From the NCBI RefSeq assembly GCF_010092445.1, contig NZ_CP048031.1, forward strand, positions 1,550,001 through 1,614,000: 64,000 nucleotides of DNA. Reading direction: 5' to 3'. Positions within the stretch are counted from its first letter, which is position 1, and each line of letters starts with the position of its first letter. A program made the translations under genes and the position numbers. This document shows positions 36,552 through 44,272 of the stretch, in pieces. The stretch is from Shewanella sp. Arc9-LZ. GTDB lineage: Bacteria; Pseudomonadota; Gammaproteobacteria; Enterobacterales; Shewanellaceae. The notes beneath the pieces are model-generated. The model saw only the letters and a program-made list of their open reading frames with translations. It did not search any database and was not told where the DNA came from.

Positions 36552-36588
36552 AATTAGGTTTTCTTGTTGCTTACGAGAAAACCTAATT
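36552..36588 (+). terminator. Terminator-like hairpin after the DUF1501 gene
   Basis: A perfect 13-bp stem AATTAGGTTTTCT/AGAAAACCTAATT with an 11-base loop lies 24 bp after the DUF1501 stop. The downstream T content is modest, and it could also serve the convergent GFA gene. Confidence 0.75.
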
Positions 36589-36639
36589 GCTTTAAAGGGG
36601 GGAATCTATTTGCAAACAACTGCCTAGACTAATAAATGA

Positions 36640-37047
36640 TTACTCAGGGTAGTGCGAGTAATGTTTTATAGCAGACTCTGCAGTTGACCAACATGCTTTT
36701 TCAGATACAAAAATATTGGCTTCAAGCGCCATCGTTATGCTTGTATCTAATGAGCCTGCGGGCACAATCAATGACGTTTTGCTTTTATTAATAAATGGCA
36801 CTGCTGCGCCGCAAGATTTGCAAAATGCTTTAGAGAATGATCTTTGAGGATGTTCGTAAGTCGAAATAAAATCGAGCCCTGTAATCCATTTTATATTTAC
36901 AGTATCGGTAATTAAGTTTGACGCAAAAGCAGTCCCTGTTAGTTTTTGACATTGATGGCAATGGCATTGATAAAAGGCTTTAAAACTATCAACAACTTCG
37001 AATGTAACTTCACCACAAAAACAGCTGCCTATTAGTTTATCTTTCAT
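36640..37047 (-). CDS. GFA/CENP-V family zinc protein
   Basis: This 135-aa cytoplasmic protein has the GFA (glutathione-dependent formaldehyde-activating enzyme-like) pattern: GSCFCGEVTFEV at the N-terminus, CHCHQCQKLTG, and a later CKSCGAAVPF, which together supply zinc ligands. Family members are poorly characterised and the formaldehyde activity should not be assumed. The gene is AT-rich and stands alone between the DUF1501 operon and apbE, so it may be a recent arrival. Confidence 0.85.
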   Translation of the reverse strand: MKDKLIGSCFCGEVTFEVVDSFKAFYQCHCHQCQKLTGTAFASNLITDTVNIKWITGLDFISTYEHPQRSFSKAFCKSCGAAVPFINKSKTSLIVPAGSLDTSITMALEANIFVSEKACWSTAESAIKHYSHYPE

Positions 37048-37189
37048 CCGTTAACATCCTATTTTTGTATCAAAAAATTCATGATTCATAACAGTATATA
37101 TTTTATAAATGCTGAAGCGTAAAGACTTTTTAAGCTCTCTAAGTCTCGCAGCTAATAATCCAATAACCAATAACCAAGAACCAATAAAT

Positions 37190-38173
37190 TTAGTCTTGCT
37201 GTAATCCCGTCGATACATGTAACGTTTGTTGATTGTCTATTATGATCGCTTCGTATTCTGGTAACTCATTGATTAACGACATGCCTTGTTGTAATCCCAT
37301 GACAAAGATGGCGGTGGACAGGGCATCCACAAAAGTTGGATTTTTGCCGATAATTGACACGCTGACAACATTGCGTGCTGAGTCGCCGGTTTTGGGATTA
37401 ATAATGTGATGATAGCGCACGCCGTCTTCGATAAAGTAGCGTTCGTAATCGCCCGAGGTTGAAATCGACTCATTACTAAGTGGTAATTGCACCGCGGTTT
37501 TATCGTCTGCGCGAGGGTGTTTTATGCCGACAAACCAAGGGCGTCCGATGCGATCGCCGAGTAATGTGGTGTCGCCGCCAGCGCTGATAAGAGCATGTTC
37601 TATGCCTGAATCTTTCAATATAGCAATGCAATTTTTAACCGCATGCCCTTTGGCTATGCCGCCTAAATCAATTTTGACATCAGCATTAGCAAAACGAACT
37701 GAAGAGGTGGACTTATCGAGTATTACTGCTTGGTAGTTTATTGCTTTTAATGCGGTGTTAATGGCTGCTTGGTCGGGCTTTTGATGCTTACGATAATCGT
37801 ATTGGTAACCTACTGAGGCGTAGGTGATATCAAACATGCCATTGGTTAATTTGGCAATGTCTTGCGCGTCGGCGAGTAAATCAAATAGCTCTGGGCTGAT
37901 GGTCACGGGTTTTTTGGCTGCATCGCGGTTAATGATACTGAGTTCGCTGGCGGCGATATAAGGACTCATGGTTTGATCAATGCGCTGCATTTCTTGCTCT
38001 ACCGCGGCAATTAAGCTATCTGCCGTTGATGCTTCGGCATTGTCAGGTAGCCAAAACTCAACATGTGCCAGCGTTCCCATGACATCAAAACTCTTTTGGT
38101 GCCATTGAGCAAACGCAGCATTTGAACTGAGTACCGATAACAATAATATGATAACTAGGCTGACTGTGCGCAT
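37190..38173 (-). CDS. apbE: ApbE family FAD:protein FMN transferase
   Basis: ApbE covalently attaches FMN to Thr/Ser of exported redox proteins, using FAD and Mg2+. The 327-aa protein has a signal peptide (about 1-22) and the family motifs DLGGIAKG (169-176), SAGGD (197-201), HHIINPKTG (255-263) and DALSTAIFVMG (283-293). Length fits the family. Its usual genomic partners DUF3570, DUF4266 and TlpA lie 11 kb away at 24.7-26.6 kb on the same strand. It is divergent from pfaE with about 206 bp between them. Confidence 0.95.
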   Translation of the reverse strand: MRTVSLVIILLLSVLSSNAAFAQWHQKSFDVMGTLAHVEFWLPDNAEASTADSLIAAVEQEMQRIDQTMSPYIAASELSIINRDAAKKPVTISPELFDLLADAQDIAKLTNGMFDITYASVGYQYDYRKHQKPDQAAINTALKAINYQAVILDKSTSSVRFANADVKIDLGGIAKGHAVKNCIAILKDSGIEHALISAGGDTTLLGDRIGRPWFVGIKHPRADDKTAVQLPLSNESISTSGDYERYFIEDGVRYHHIINPKTGDSARNVVSVSIIGKNPTFVDALSTAIFVMGLQQGMSLINELPEYEAIIIDNQQTLHVSTGLQQD

Positions 38174-38379
38174 GAATGTATAAGCTTTCTATGTTGTGGT
38201 GATAGCGGTGATTGTTGATGAATTAGTGCCAATCATCAACAGTAAAAGCGAAAATAACTTTTTTGATGCTGAAAATGCTTATTTGCATCACTCGCTACAT
38301 GGGTGATATTTGACAAAATTCTCGCGGCATCGAGCTTATTGAGGTAGTTTAGCCGTATTATCGTTTAACAGAGTGTTAT

Positions 38380-39381
38380 GTGTTTTTTATGTCGGTCATG
38401 TCTTCAATAACTCAACTCACTAATCATTCAGCTACTCGACCAGCCACTCGACCAGCCACTCGATCAACTGGGCTTTCTCAGCCTTATGTTTATTTTGTGC
38501 CACTTAATGGGGCGTTATCACCTGCTGATTATGAAGTGGGTTTAGCCTTAGGTTGGTTAAGTGATGATGAACTGGCCAAAGTTGGTCGTTATATAAGCGT
38601 GTCGGCGCGTCATAATGCGTTGCAAGTTCGTATTGCGCTTCGGGCTGTATTATCGCTGCACAGTGCATTAACGCCTCAACAATGGCGTTTTATTTACGGC
38701 GCTAAAGGTAAGCCTGCACTGACACAAGATTTGTTGGCGCAAACTGGGCTGCATTTCAATTTAAGCCACAGTGGTCAATGGCTAATGATTGGAGTATTGA
38801 TAGCACCCAATGCTGAAGAAAAAAATGAGCCAACGATTGATGGAGCGATTAACGAGTGGGTATACAATCCTGAGCAAGATATTTGCTTTGGTGTCGATAT
38901 TGAACGACAGCGAAGCAGTACCGACATAGTGCCCATTTTGAATCACTATTTTACTCAAACAGAAACCAACACCTTATTGCAATTGCCCGAGGCATTACAA
39001 CGACAACGATTTTTTGATTTATGGGCTGTAAAAGAATCCTACATAAAAGCACGCGGACTGGGATTAGCGTTATCACTCAAGTCATTTAGTGTTGATTTTA
39101 GCCAGGCAGAGCAATGCAATACCCCGTTGCAACGGGCTGATAATCACAGTCAGTCAATTGAGTTACTTAAGCCGGTAAAACTGAATTTTACCGATAGCAA
39201 ACAGCCTGTCGCAACCGATTTTAGTTGGCAAACGGTGATGGGAAGACTCGATAATGAATACCGTTTTGCGGTGACTTTGGGGTTGGCTAACTCAGCTGTT
39301 TCTAACGTGGTAATTGAGCCTTATTCCATTTACAACACCTTATCGTGTGCCCGATTAAGCTTTGATGATTTGTTGGGTTGA
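38380..39381 (+). CDS. pfaE: PfaE, Sfp-type 4'-phosphopantetheinyl transferase
   Basis: PfaE transfers phosphopantetheine from CoA to the PfaA acyl carrier domains and is essential for EPA synthesis. The protein of up to 333 aa has Sfp-type motifs: LHFNLSHSG (about 124-132), FGVDIE (170-175, metal ligands Asp173 and Glu175) and WAVKESYIKARG (215-226, Glu219). The start is uncertain: GTG 38380, ATG 38389 or ATG 38398. The N-terminus holds an ATRPATRPATRS stretch from a 12-bp repeat. It lies 24 kb from pfaR and on the opposite strand. Confidence 0.93.
   Translation: MFFMSVMSSITQLTNHSATRPATRPATRSTGLSQPYVYFVPLNGALSPADYEVGLALGWLSDDELAKVGRYISVSARHNALQVRIALRAVLSLHSALTPQQWRFIYGAKGKPALTQDLLAQTGLHFNLSHSGQWLMIGVLIAPNAEEKNEPTIDGAINEWVYNPEQDICFGVDIERQRSSTDIVPILNHYFTQTETNTLLQLPEALQRQRFFDLWAVKESYIKARGLGLALSLKSFSVDFSQAEQCNTPLQRADNHSQSIELLKPVKLNFTDSKQPVATDFSWQTVMGRLDNEYRFAVTLGLANSAVSNVVIEPYSIYNTLSCARLSFDDLLG
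38431..38466 (+). repeat. 12-bp x 3 tandem repeat near the pfaE start
   Basis: Three in-frame copies of a 12-bp unit (actcgaccagcc) encode Ala-Thr-Arg-Pro repeats upstream of the conserved PPTase domain. It may vary in copy number between strains without breaking the frame. Confidence 0.75.
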
Positions 39382-39396
39382 TGGAACCGTTGATGA

Positions 39397-39423
39397 CTTA
39401 GCCGAAGCAATGCTTCGGCTAAG
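39397..39423. terminator. Hairpin between convergent pfaE and alkylsulfatase genes
   Basis: A perfect 13-bp inverted repeat (CTTAGCCGAAGCA/TGCTTCGGCTAAG) with a one-base centre lies between the two stops. It has no long T-run, but its position suits a bidirectional terminator. Confidence 0.65.
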
Positions 39424-39466
39424 ACTAAAGCCAAGATCAAGACCAAGAGATGGTACGATCTGGTAA

Positions 39467-41458
39467 TTATTTTAACGGTACAATTTCAAATTTGTCATTG
39501 AATTGTACTAAGGTCGAGGCAATTTTCCCAAAGGCTTGTTTGTCGCCAGTCATACTGGCATCACCTTGTTCAATTAATTGCGTTAACGTGGTTTGACCTA
39601 ATAAAATACTGACAACATCCGCTTTGGCAATGGTTAACGTTGCATCAGCTTTTTGAAGTTTATTAACAACAATATTGTTCAAATTACCATGACTAAGCTC
39701 TACAAATATGGTGCTTTCAACTTCCGTCTTATCGGCTTTAGTCACCACATTTAAACTAATATCGCCCAGTTTATCTGCGGCAATGCTATCTATTTTTACG
39801 GCTAAAAAGTCAAATAAAGTCGGCATATCCATTTCGCTCAATACATCTGCAGAGGCTGATTTAGGTGTACCTGGCTGAATTCCTATTCTTAACTCTTGAG
39901 TACCGGTTAAATAGATGTTTCTCCAACCAGCCCCTTCAGCTTGATAACCTAGTTGCTCGTAGGTGTCGGCTAGTAGATCTCGAGCACTTTGGTTACTTGG
40001 ATCTGCCATAACCACTTTGTTAAGCGCTGTAGCTACAAAACGGTATTCACCTTGGCTAAAGTCTGCTTTGGCCTTTGCGACAACGTTGTTGGCACCGCCC
40101 ATGTACTCGACAAATTTTGTCGCTTCTTGTTGCGTTGGCAATGGGTTTAAGTTAGCTGGGTTCATGTCAAAGTAGCCTAAATACATGTTGTAAACAGCTT
40201 TAGCATTATGACTGTAAGTGCCATGATAACCATTGGTGTACCATTGATCTTTTACTTGCTGTGGGATGGTGTCCATAATGGCGTCACCAATATCTTGTAA
40301 TACTACGCCTTGATTAGCTAATCGCAGTGATTGGTTATGAACTAAACCATAATTGTCGCGTTGCATTTTAAGGTATTGATTAACTTCATTGTTACCCCAT
40401 ACGGGTGCTGAATGCGATGCGAATAGCACTTCAACATCTTGACCAAATGAATTGATCATCTGGTTAATGTCTTTTGACCATTTTAATGCATCGCGTACTT
40501 TTGCGCCGCGTAAAGTATAGATATTGTGCATACCATCGTAGGTTAATTCCCCGCTCCATAAGGCTTTCATTGAAGGAATATAAGTGACCATTTCGCTGGC
40601 TGCTTCTGTTCCTGAGGCATCCATAAACACCATTTCAAGTCCATCGACAGTTAAGGTTTCCCATTTATCTTTTTGATTAAGTTCGTAGTCGGGTTTTACG
40701 TAGGTAATTTCACCTTTGGATAAACCTTTAGCAAGCGCAGCGTCAACGATACCATGATCATGTTTGCCCAAAGTTGCTCCATATTGGTAGCTGGCTCGAC
40801 GGCTCATAGCGTTGCCTGCGAGTACGTTTTCGGCAACCACTTCGGTTGTAATATTGTTTGACCCGTACACTTTTACATCAGGATATAGCTCTTGAATCCC
40901 TCGGGCTCCGCCAAAGTGGTCAGCATGGCTATGTGAATAAATCATTGCAACAATCGGTAATGTATTCCCTTCAGGAAGGTGTTCAAAAGCAAATTTGATA
41001 GATTGCTGCGCCGCTTCTTTGGTTAATAACACATCATAAACAATCCAACCGGTTTTACCGCGAATTAAGGTCATATTTGACAAGTCAGTACCACGAATTT
41101 GATATATGCCATCAGTGACTTTATATAATCCGTTCGAGACCATATTAAGCTGTGCTTGGCGGTATAGCGACGGGTTAACGGAGTCAGGATATTTATCACT
41201 GATAAAGCTAAATTCTGCACGCAGAATATCTGCGGTGGCTTGATCAAACTCGGCAATTCTATTTTGGTTGAAACGGGTGAACGCATTTTTGTCATTAAAG
41301 TTAAGCGTTTTGGCTACCTCGGCATTGTGGGCTGCCGTTGCTGGAGTCGCTTCTTTTCCCTGGTAATCGACACTTAAGTGGTCGTGTTCATGCTGAGCGG
41401 CTAAAGCATTGAGTGACAGGGTCGAAATCATTGATAGTGCGATGATAGATTTTTTCAT
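39467..41458 (-). CDS. Alkyl sulfatase, BDS1/SdsA1 family (metallo-beta-lactamase fold)
   Basis: This 663-aa periplasmic enzyme hydrolyses primary alkyl sulfates such as SDS to alcohol and sulfate. A signal peptide (1-21) is followed by a metallo-beta-lactamase domain with the zinc motif HSHADHFGG (176-184) and a later ASHSAPVWGN, then an alkylsulfatase dimerisation domain (PADPSNQSARDLLADTYEQLGYQ-like) and a C-terminal SCP2-like domain (about 530-660). Length and order fit BDS1/SdsA1. The divergent LysR gene at 41598 is its likely regulator, as in other sulfatase loci. Confidence 0.93.
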   Translation of the reverse strand: MKKSIIALSMISTLSLNALAAQHEHDHLSVDYQGKEATPATAAHNAEVAKTLNFNDKNAFTRFNQNRIAEFDQATADILRAEFSFISDKYPDSVNPSLYRQAQLNMVSNGLYKVTDGIYQIRGTDLSNMTLIRGKTGWIVYDVLLTKEAAQQSIKFAFEHLPEGNTLPIVAMIYSHSHADHFGGARGIQELYPDVKVYGSNNITTEVVAENVLAGNAMSRRASYQYGATLGKHDHGIVDAALAKGLSKGEITYVKPDYELNQKDKWETLTVDGLEMVFMDASGTEAASEMVTYIPSMKALWSGELTYDGMHNIYTLRGAKVRDALKWSKDINQMINSFGQDVEVLFASHSAPVWGNNEVNQYLKMQRDNYGLVHNQSLRLANQGVVLQDIGDAIMDTIPQQVKDQWYTNGYHGTYSHNAKAVYNMYLGYFDMNPANLNPLPTQQEATKFVEYMGGANNVVAKAKADFSQGEYRFVATALNKVVMADPSNQSARDLLADTYEQLGYQAEGAGWRNIYLTGTQELRIGIQPGTPKSASADVLSEMDMPTLFDFLAVKIDSIAADKLGDISLNVVTKADKTEVESTIFVELSHGNLNNIVVNKLQKADATLTIAKADVVSILLGQTTLTQLIEQGDASMTGDKQAFGKIASTLVQFNDKFEIVPLK

Positions 41459-41597
41459 GGTAAGTCCTCATATAGTTAAAGATAAATGTTTTAACGTTGA
41501 TGAAACTATCTTAGTGGTTAAATACCAAAAAATAACTATAGTGAAATGGTGATAAAACATTTTTTCTATGAATGTATTTGACCTAAAAGGAATGAGT

Positions 41598-42533
41598 ATG
41601 AGCGATGCGTTTGCCAATAAATTGCCAGCATTGGATTTAAATTTACTGCGAGTTTTTTGTACTGTATGCCAGCAATCATCAATCACCCGCGCAGCAGAAC
41701 AGTTAGGGTTGACGCAGTCGTCTGTGAGCAATGCGATTAGCCGTCTTAAAAACACACTGGGTTGTGAATTATTTATTCGTGTTGGTCGTGGTATTGAACC
41801 TACAGCAACAGGGTTACATATATTTAATACTGTTCAGCCAATGCTAGATACCATTGAACAAACTTTGATGGGAGTTAAAGCGTTCGATCCCAGTACCTCT
41901 AGAAGAGTTTTTACCATTTATGCCAATGAAGCAGTTATCGATTTATTACAACCGCAATTAGATACAGCATTAGCTAATTTGTCTGTCAGAGTGGTGCTAC
42001 GTAATTCACCAGTATTAGAGGCGGAACAGTTTCAAGACTTACAAATGCAAAAAGTAGATTTGGTAGTGGATATTATGCCGCCAAAACTAAAAATGTTTAG
42101 TTTTAAAAAGGTCGCCCAAGAGCGGATTATTTGTGTGGTACGTCAACATCATCCAGTGATAAAAAACCATGTCAGCAGCGATGATTTTTTTGCCGCCGAG
42201 CACGTTATGTATCGTCTACATCGCGATAATATGCGTGTTGCAGATATCATTTCTAATGATCCATTACCGCAGCGCACTTTATACAGTGAGCAGTCGTCTA
42301 TTTTGAGTATGTTGTCGTTAATCAGTAAGTCGAATGCCATAGGCATAGCGCCATATACTTTTACCCAAAGCTATGCGCAACTGTTTAAACTAACCTTGCT
42401 TGAATTACCTTTTAAGACTCGGCCAATAAATTTATACAGCATTTGGCCGACAAAACATGCATTAGATAAGTCATGTATTTGGTTAAGGGAAATAATTGAA
42501 AAACTGATGCATGATGCATATGGTTGTTCATAA
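41598..42533 (+). CDS. LysR-family transcriptional regulator
   Basis: This 311-aa regulator has a winged HTH at the N-terminus (LNLLRVFCTVCQQSSITRAA...SSVSNAISRLK) and a periplasmic-binding-like effector domain (about 95-300). I chose ATG 41598 because AAAAGG sits 7 bp upstream; ATGs at 41568 and 41592 are in frame. It is divergent from the alkylsulfatase across about 139 bp, a classic arrangement for LysR control of the neighbour. The inducer is unknown. Confidence 0.9.
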   Translation: MSDAFANKLPALDLNLLRVFCTVCQQSSITRAAEQLGLTQSSVSNAISRLKNTLGCELFIRVGRGIEPTATGLHIFNTVQPMLDTIEQTLMGVKAFDPSTSRRVFTIYANEAVIDLLQPQLDTALANLSVRVVLRNSPVLEAEQFQDLQMQKVDLVVDIMPPKLKMFSFKKVAQERIICVVRQHHPVIKNHVSSDDFFAAEHVMYRLHRDNMRVADIISNDPLPQRTLYSEQSSILSMLSLISKSNAIGIAPYTFTQSYAQLFKLTLLELPFKTRPINLYSIWPTKHALDKSCIWLREIIEKLMHDAYGCS

Positions 42534-42550
42534 TGCAGGGAACATTAATC

Positions 42551-42581
42551 AAAAAGCCAATCTTAGAGAGATTGGCTTTTT
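42551..42581. terminator. Bidirectional terminator between lysR and queF
   Basis: A 12-bp stem AAAAAGCCAATC/GATTGGCTTTTT with a 7-base loop and A/T tracts at both ends serves the convergent lysR-type and queF genes. Confidence 0.9.
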
Positions 42582-42607
42582 GTTAATATCGCTATATGTG
42601 ATGGCAA

Positions 42608-43465
42608 TTATTGTCTCGCGAGGCGATTTGATTCCGGTGGGTTTTCAAAGTCGCTGCGGTACGGGTTGATGTCTAAGCCACCACGACGCGTATAACGTGC
42701 GTAAACGGTTAACTTAGTGCACTGGCAGTATTTTTTTAAGTCGACAAAAATACGCTCAACGCACTGTTCGTGAAACTCGTTATGCTGGCGGAAAGAGATT
42801 AAATAGCGCAGCAGTTTTTCACGATCAATTTTAGGGCCTTGATAACGGATCATCACGCTGCCCCAGTCTGGCTGAGAGGTGATTAAACAATTAGACTTCA
42901 ATAAATTTGAATTCAGTGTTTCAGCCACGTTTTTGTCAGGATCTGTACCACCGATTAAATGATCGGGATTAAATGCGTATTCGTCGACTTCAATATCCAA
43001 GTCATCAATACAAGTACCCGGTAAATCAATAATACGTTCAAGATTAAAATGCTTTGGTTCGATGACTTTGACGGTCAGGTCACCTTGGGCACAAGCGATT
43101 AAATCGCGGCTTAACGTTTCTTGTACGGCTTCGACACTGTCAAACTTAGTTTGGTTAAAACTATTTAAGTACAGTTTAAAAGATTTAGATTCAATCAAAT
43201 TGACACTGTTGATATCTAACTGAACTTCCAAAATGGCAACAACAGGCTTGCCTTTAGCATTAAGCCAAGACAATTCATATCCGGTCCAAATATCGGTACC
43301 GTGAAAAGGGAGTTGACCACTTAATTCAATAGCATCTCGGTTAAGTTTACGTGGAACCCCTTGCAGCAGTGACGCGTCATACTCAGCTTGATAAGCAGTT
43401 GCTTGGCCTAATGTTAGGCCTTTTAATGCTGCTGCATCACTATAAGGGTCGTGATTGTGTGTCAT
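42608..43465 (-). CDS. queF: NADPH-dependent 7-cyano-7-deazaguanine reductase QueF
   Basis: QueF reduces preQ0 to preQ1 in queuosine tRNA modification. The 285-aa bimodular (YqcD-type) enzyme has the substrate motif [12 protein letters not shown] (92-103), the nucleophile Cys193 in [12 protein letters not shown] with Asp200 nearby, and the C-terminal module [15 protein letters not shown]. Length matches the long gammaproteobacterial form. It is divergent from syd with a 54-bp gap, a common Shewanella order. Confidence 0.97.
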   Translation of the reverse strand: MTHNHDPYSDAAALKGLTLGQATAYQAEYDASLLQGVPRKLNRDAIELSGQLPFHGTDIWTGYELSWLNAKGKPVVAILEVQLDINSVNLIESKSFKLYLNSFNQTKFDSVEAVQETLSRDLIACAQGDLTVKVIEPKHFNLERIIDLPGTCIDDLDIEVDEYAFNPDHLIGGTDPDKNVAETLNSNLLKSNCLITSQPDWGSVMIRYQGPKIDREKLLRYLISFRQHNEFHEQCVERIFVDLKKYCQCTKLTVYARYTRRGGLDINPYRSDFENPPESNRLARQ

Positions 43466-43519
43466 CTAATCGGTTTCCGTGTCAAAATATGGTTTTATTA
43501 TAAACTACGAGTGGCTTAA

Positions 43520-44170
43520 GTGTCTTGTTCATCTGCATTAGATTGCTTTATAAAAAACTATCTTAAATCTTATCAAGATACGCTATCTGAATTTCCGCGC
43601 TATTATCCTTTGGGCGAAGACTCAATATGTATTCAAGGCACCTTTAATGCGGACACTGATGATACTGTGTTCTGGCAGCCCATTAAACGTGACAATGTCG
43701 CTGACTTTAGTAACGTGGAGCATGCATTAAATATTCAATTACACCAAGATATTCATGCATTTTATGGCCAGTATTTTTCCGCGCCATTACCGTTTACTGC
43801 ATCATTTGGCGACGGTGAATTACTCCAAGCATGGAATCAAGATGACTTCGAAAATTTGCAACAAAATGTAATTGGTCATTTGATCATGAAGAAAAAGCTC
43901 AAACAACCAGCAACTTGGTTTATCGGTGTGCTAGGTGATGACGACGAAATGCTAACGGTAAACAATGATGATGGCAGCGTGTGGATTGAAATTCCAGGTG
44001 AAAAACAGCGCACTAAATTAGCCGAATCATTAACGGCGTTTTTAGAGCAAATATCGCCGATGATCAAACCGCCATCAAAACCCGTCGAGGAATTACCTCA
44101 TACGGTAGACCATCCAGGTATTTGGCAACGCATTAAAACCATGTGGGATTATTTGTTACGCAAAAAGTAA
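43520..44170 (+). CDS. syd: SecY-interacting protein Syd
   Basis: Syd is a cytoplasmic protein that binds SecY and may proofread the translocon. The 216-aa protein shows the family features (YPLGEDSICIQGTF, FYGQYFSAPLPF, WFIGVLGDDDEMLTVNNDDG, VWIEIPGEKQ). It starts with GTG at 43520. The C-terminal extension (about 185-216) is Lys/Pro-rich and variable. An imperfect hairpin follows. Confidence 0.94.
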   Translation: MSCSSALDCFIKNYLKSYQDTLSEFPRYYPLGEDSICIQGTFNADTDDTVFWQPIKRDNVADFSNVEHALNIQLHQDIHAFYGQYFSAPLPFTASFGDGELLQAWNQDDFENLQQNVIGHLIMKKKLKQPATWFIGVLGDDDEMLTVNNDDGSVWIEIPGEKQRTKLAESLTAFLEQISPMIKPPSKPVEELPHTVDHPGIWQRIKTMWDYLLRKK

Positions 44171-44179
44171 CCGCATCAA

Positions 44180-44212
44180 GCATTGAAGTGCCATTTTATG
44201 GTGCTTTAATGC
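44180..44212. terminator. Imperfect hairpin between convergent syd and helicase genes
   Basis: GCATTGAAGTGCCAT and ATGGTGCTTTAATGC can pair with G-T wobbles around a short T-rich loop, just after the syd stop. It is the likely terminator for the convergent pair, but the pairing is imperfect. Confidence 0.4.
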
Positions 44213-44272
44213 GTTCATTGCATTCAAACACGAGCATTCAAACACTCATTTACCTCGTAACAACTGCCTCTT

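Noticed and set aside
41468..41755. Minus-strand reading frame of 95 codons before the alkylsulfatase
   Set aside because: It covers the divergent promoter and the start of the LysR gene; the LysR reading is clearly the real one.
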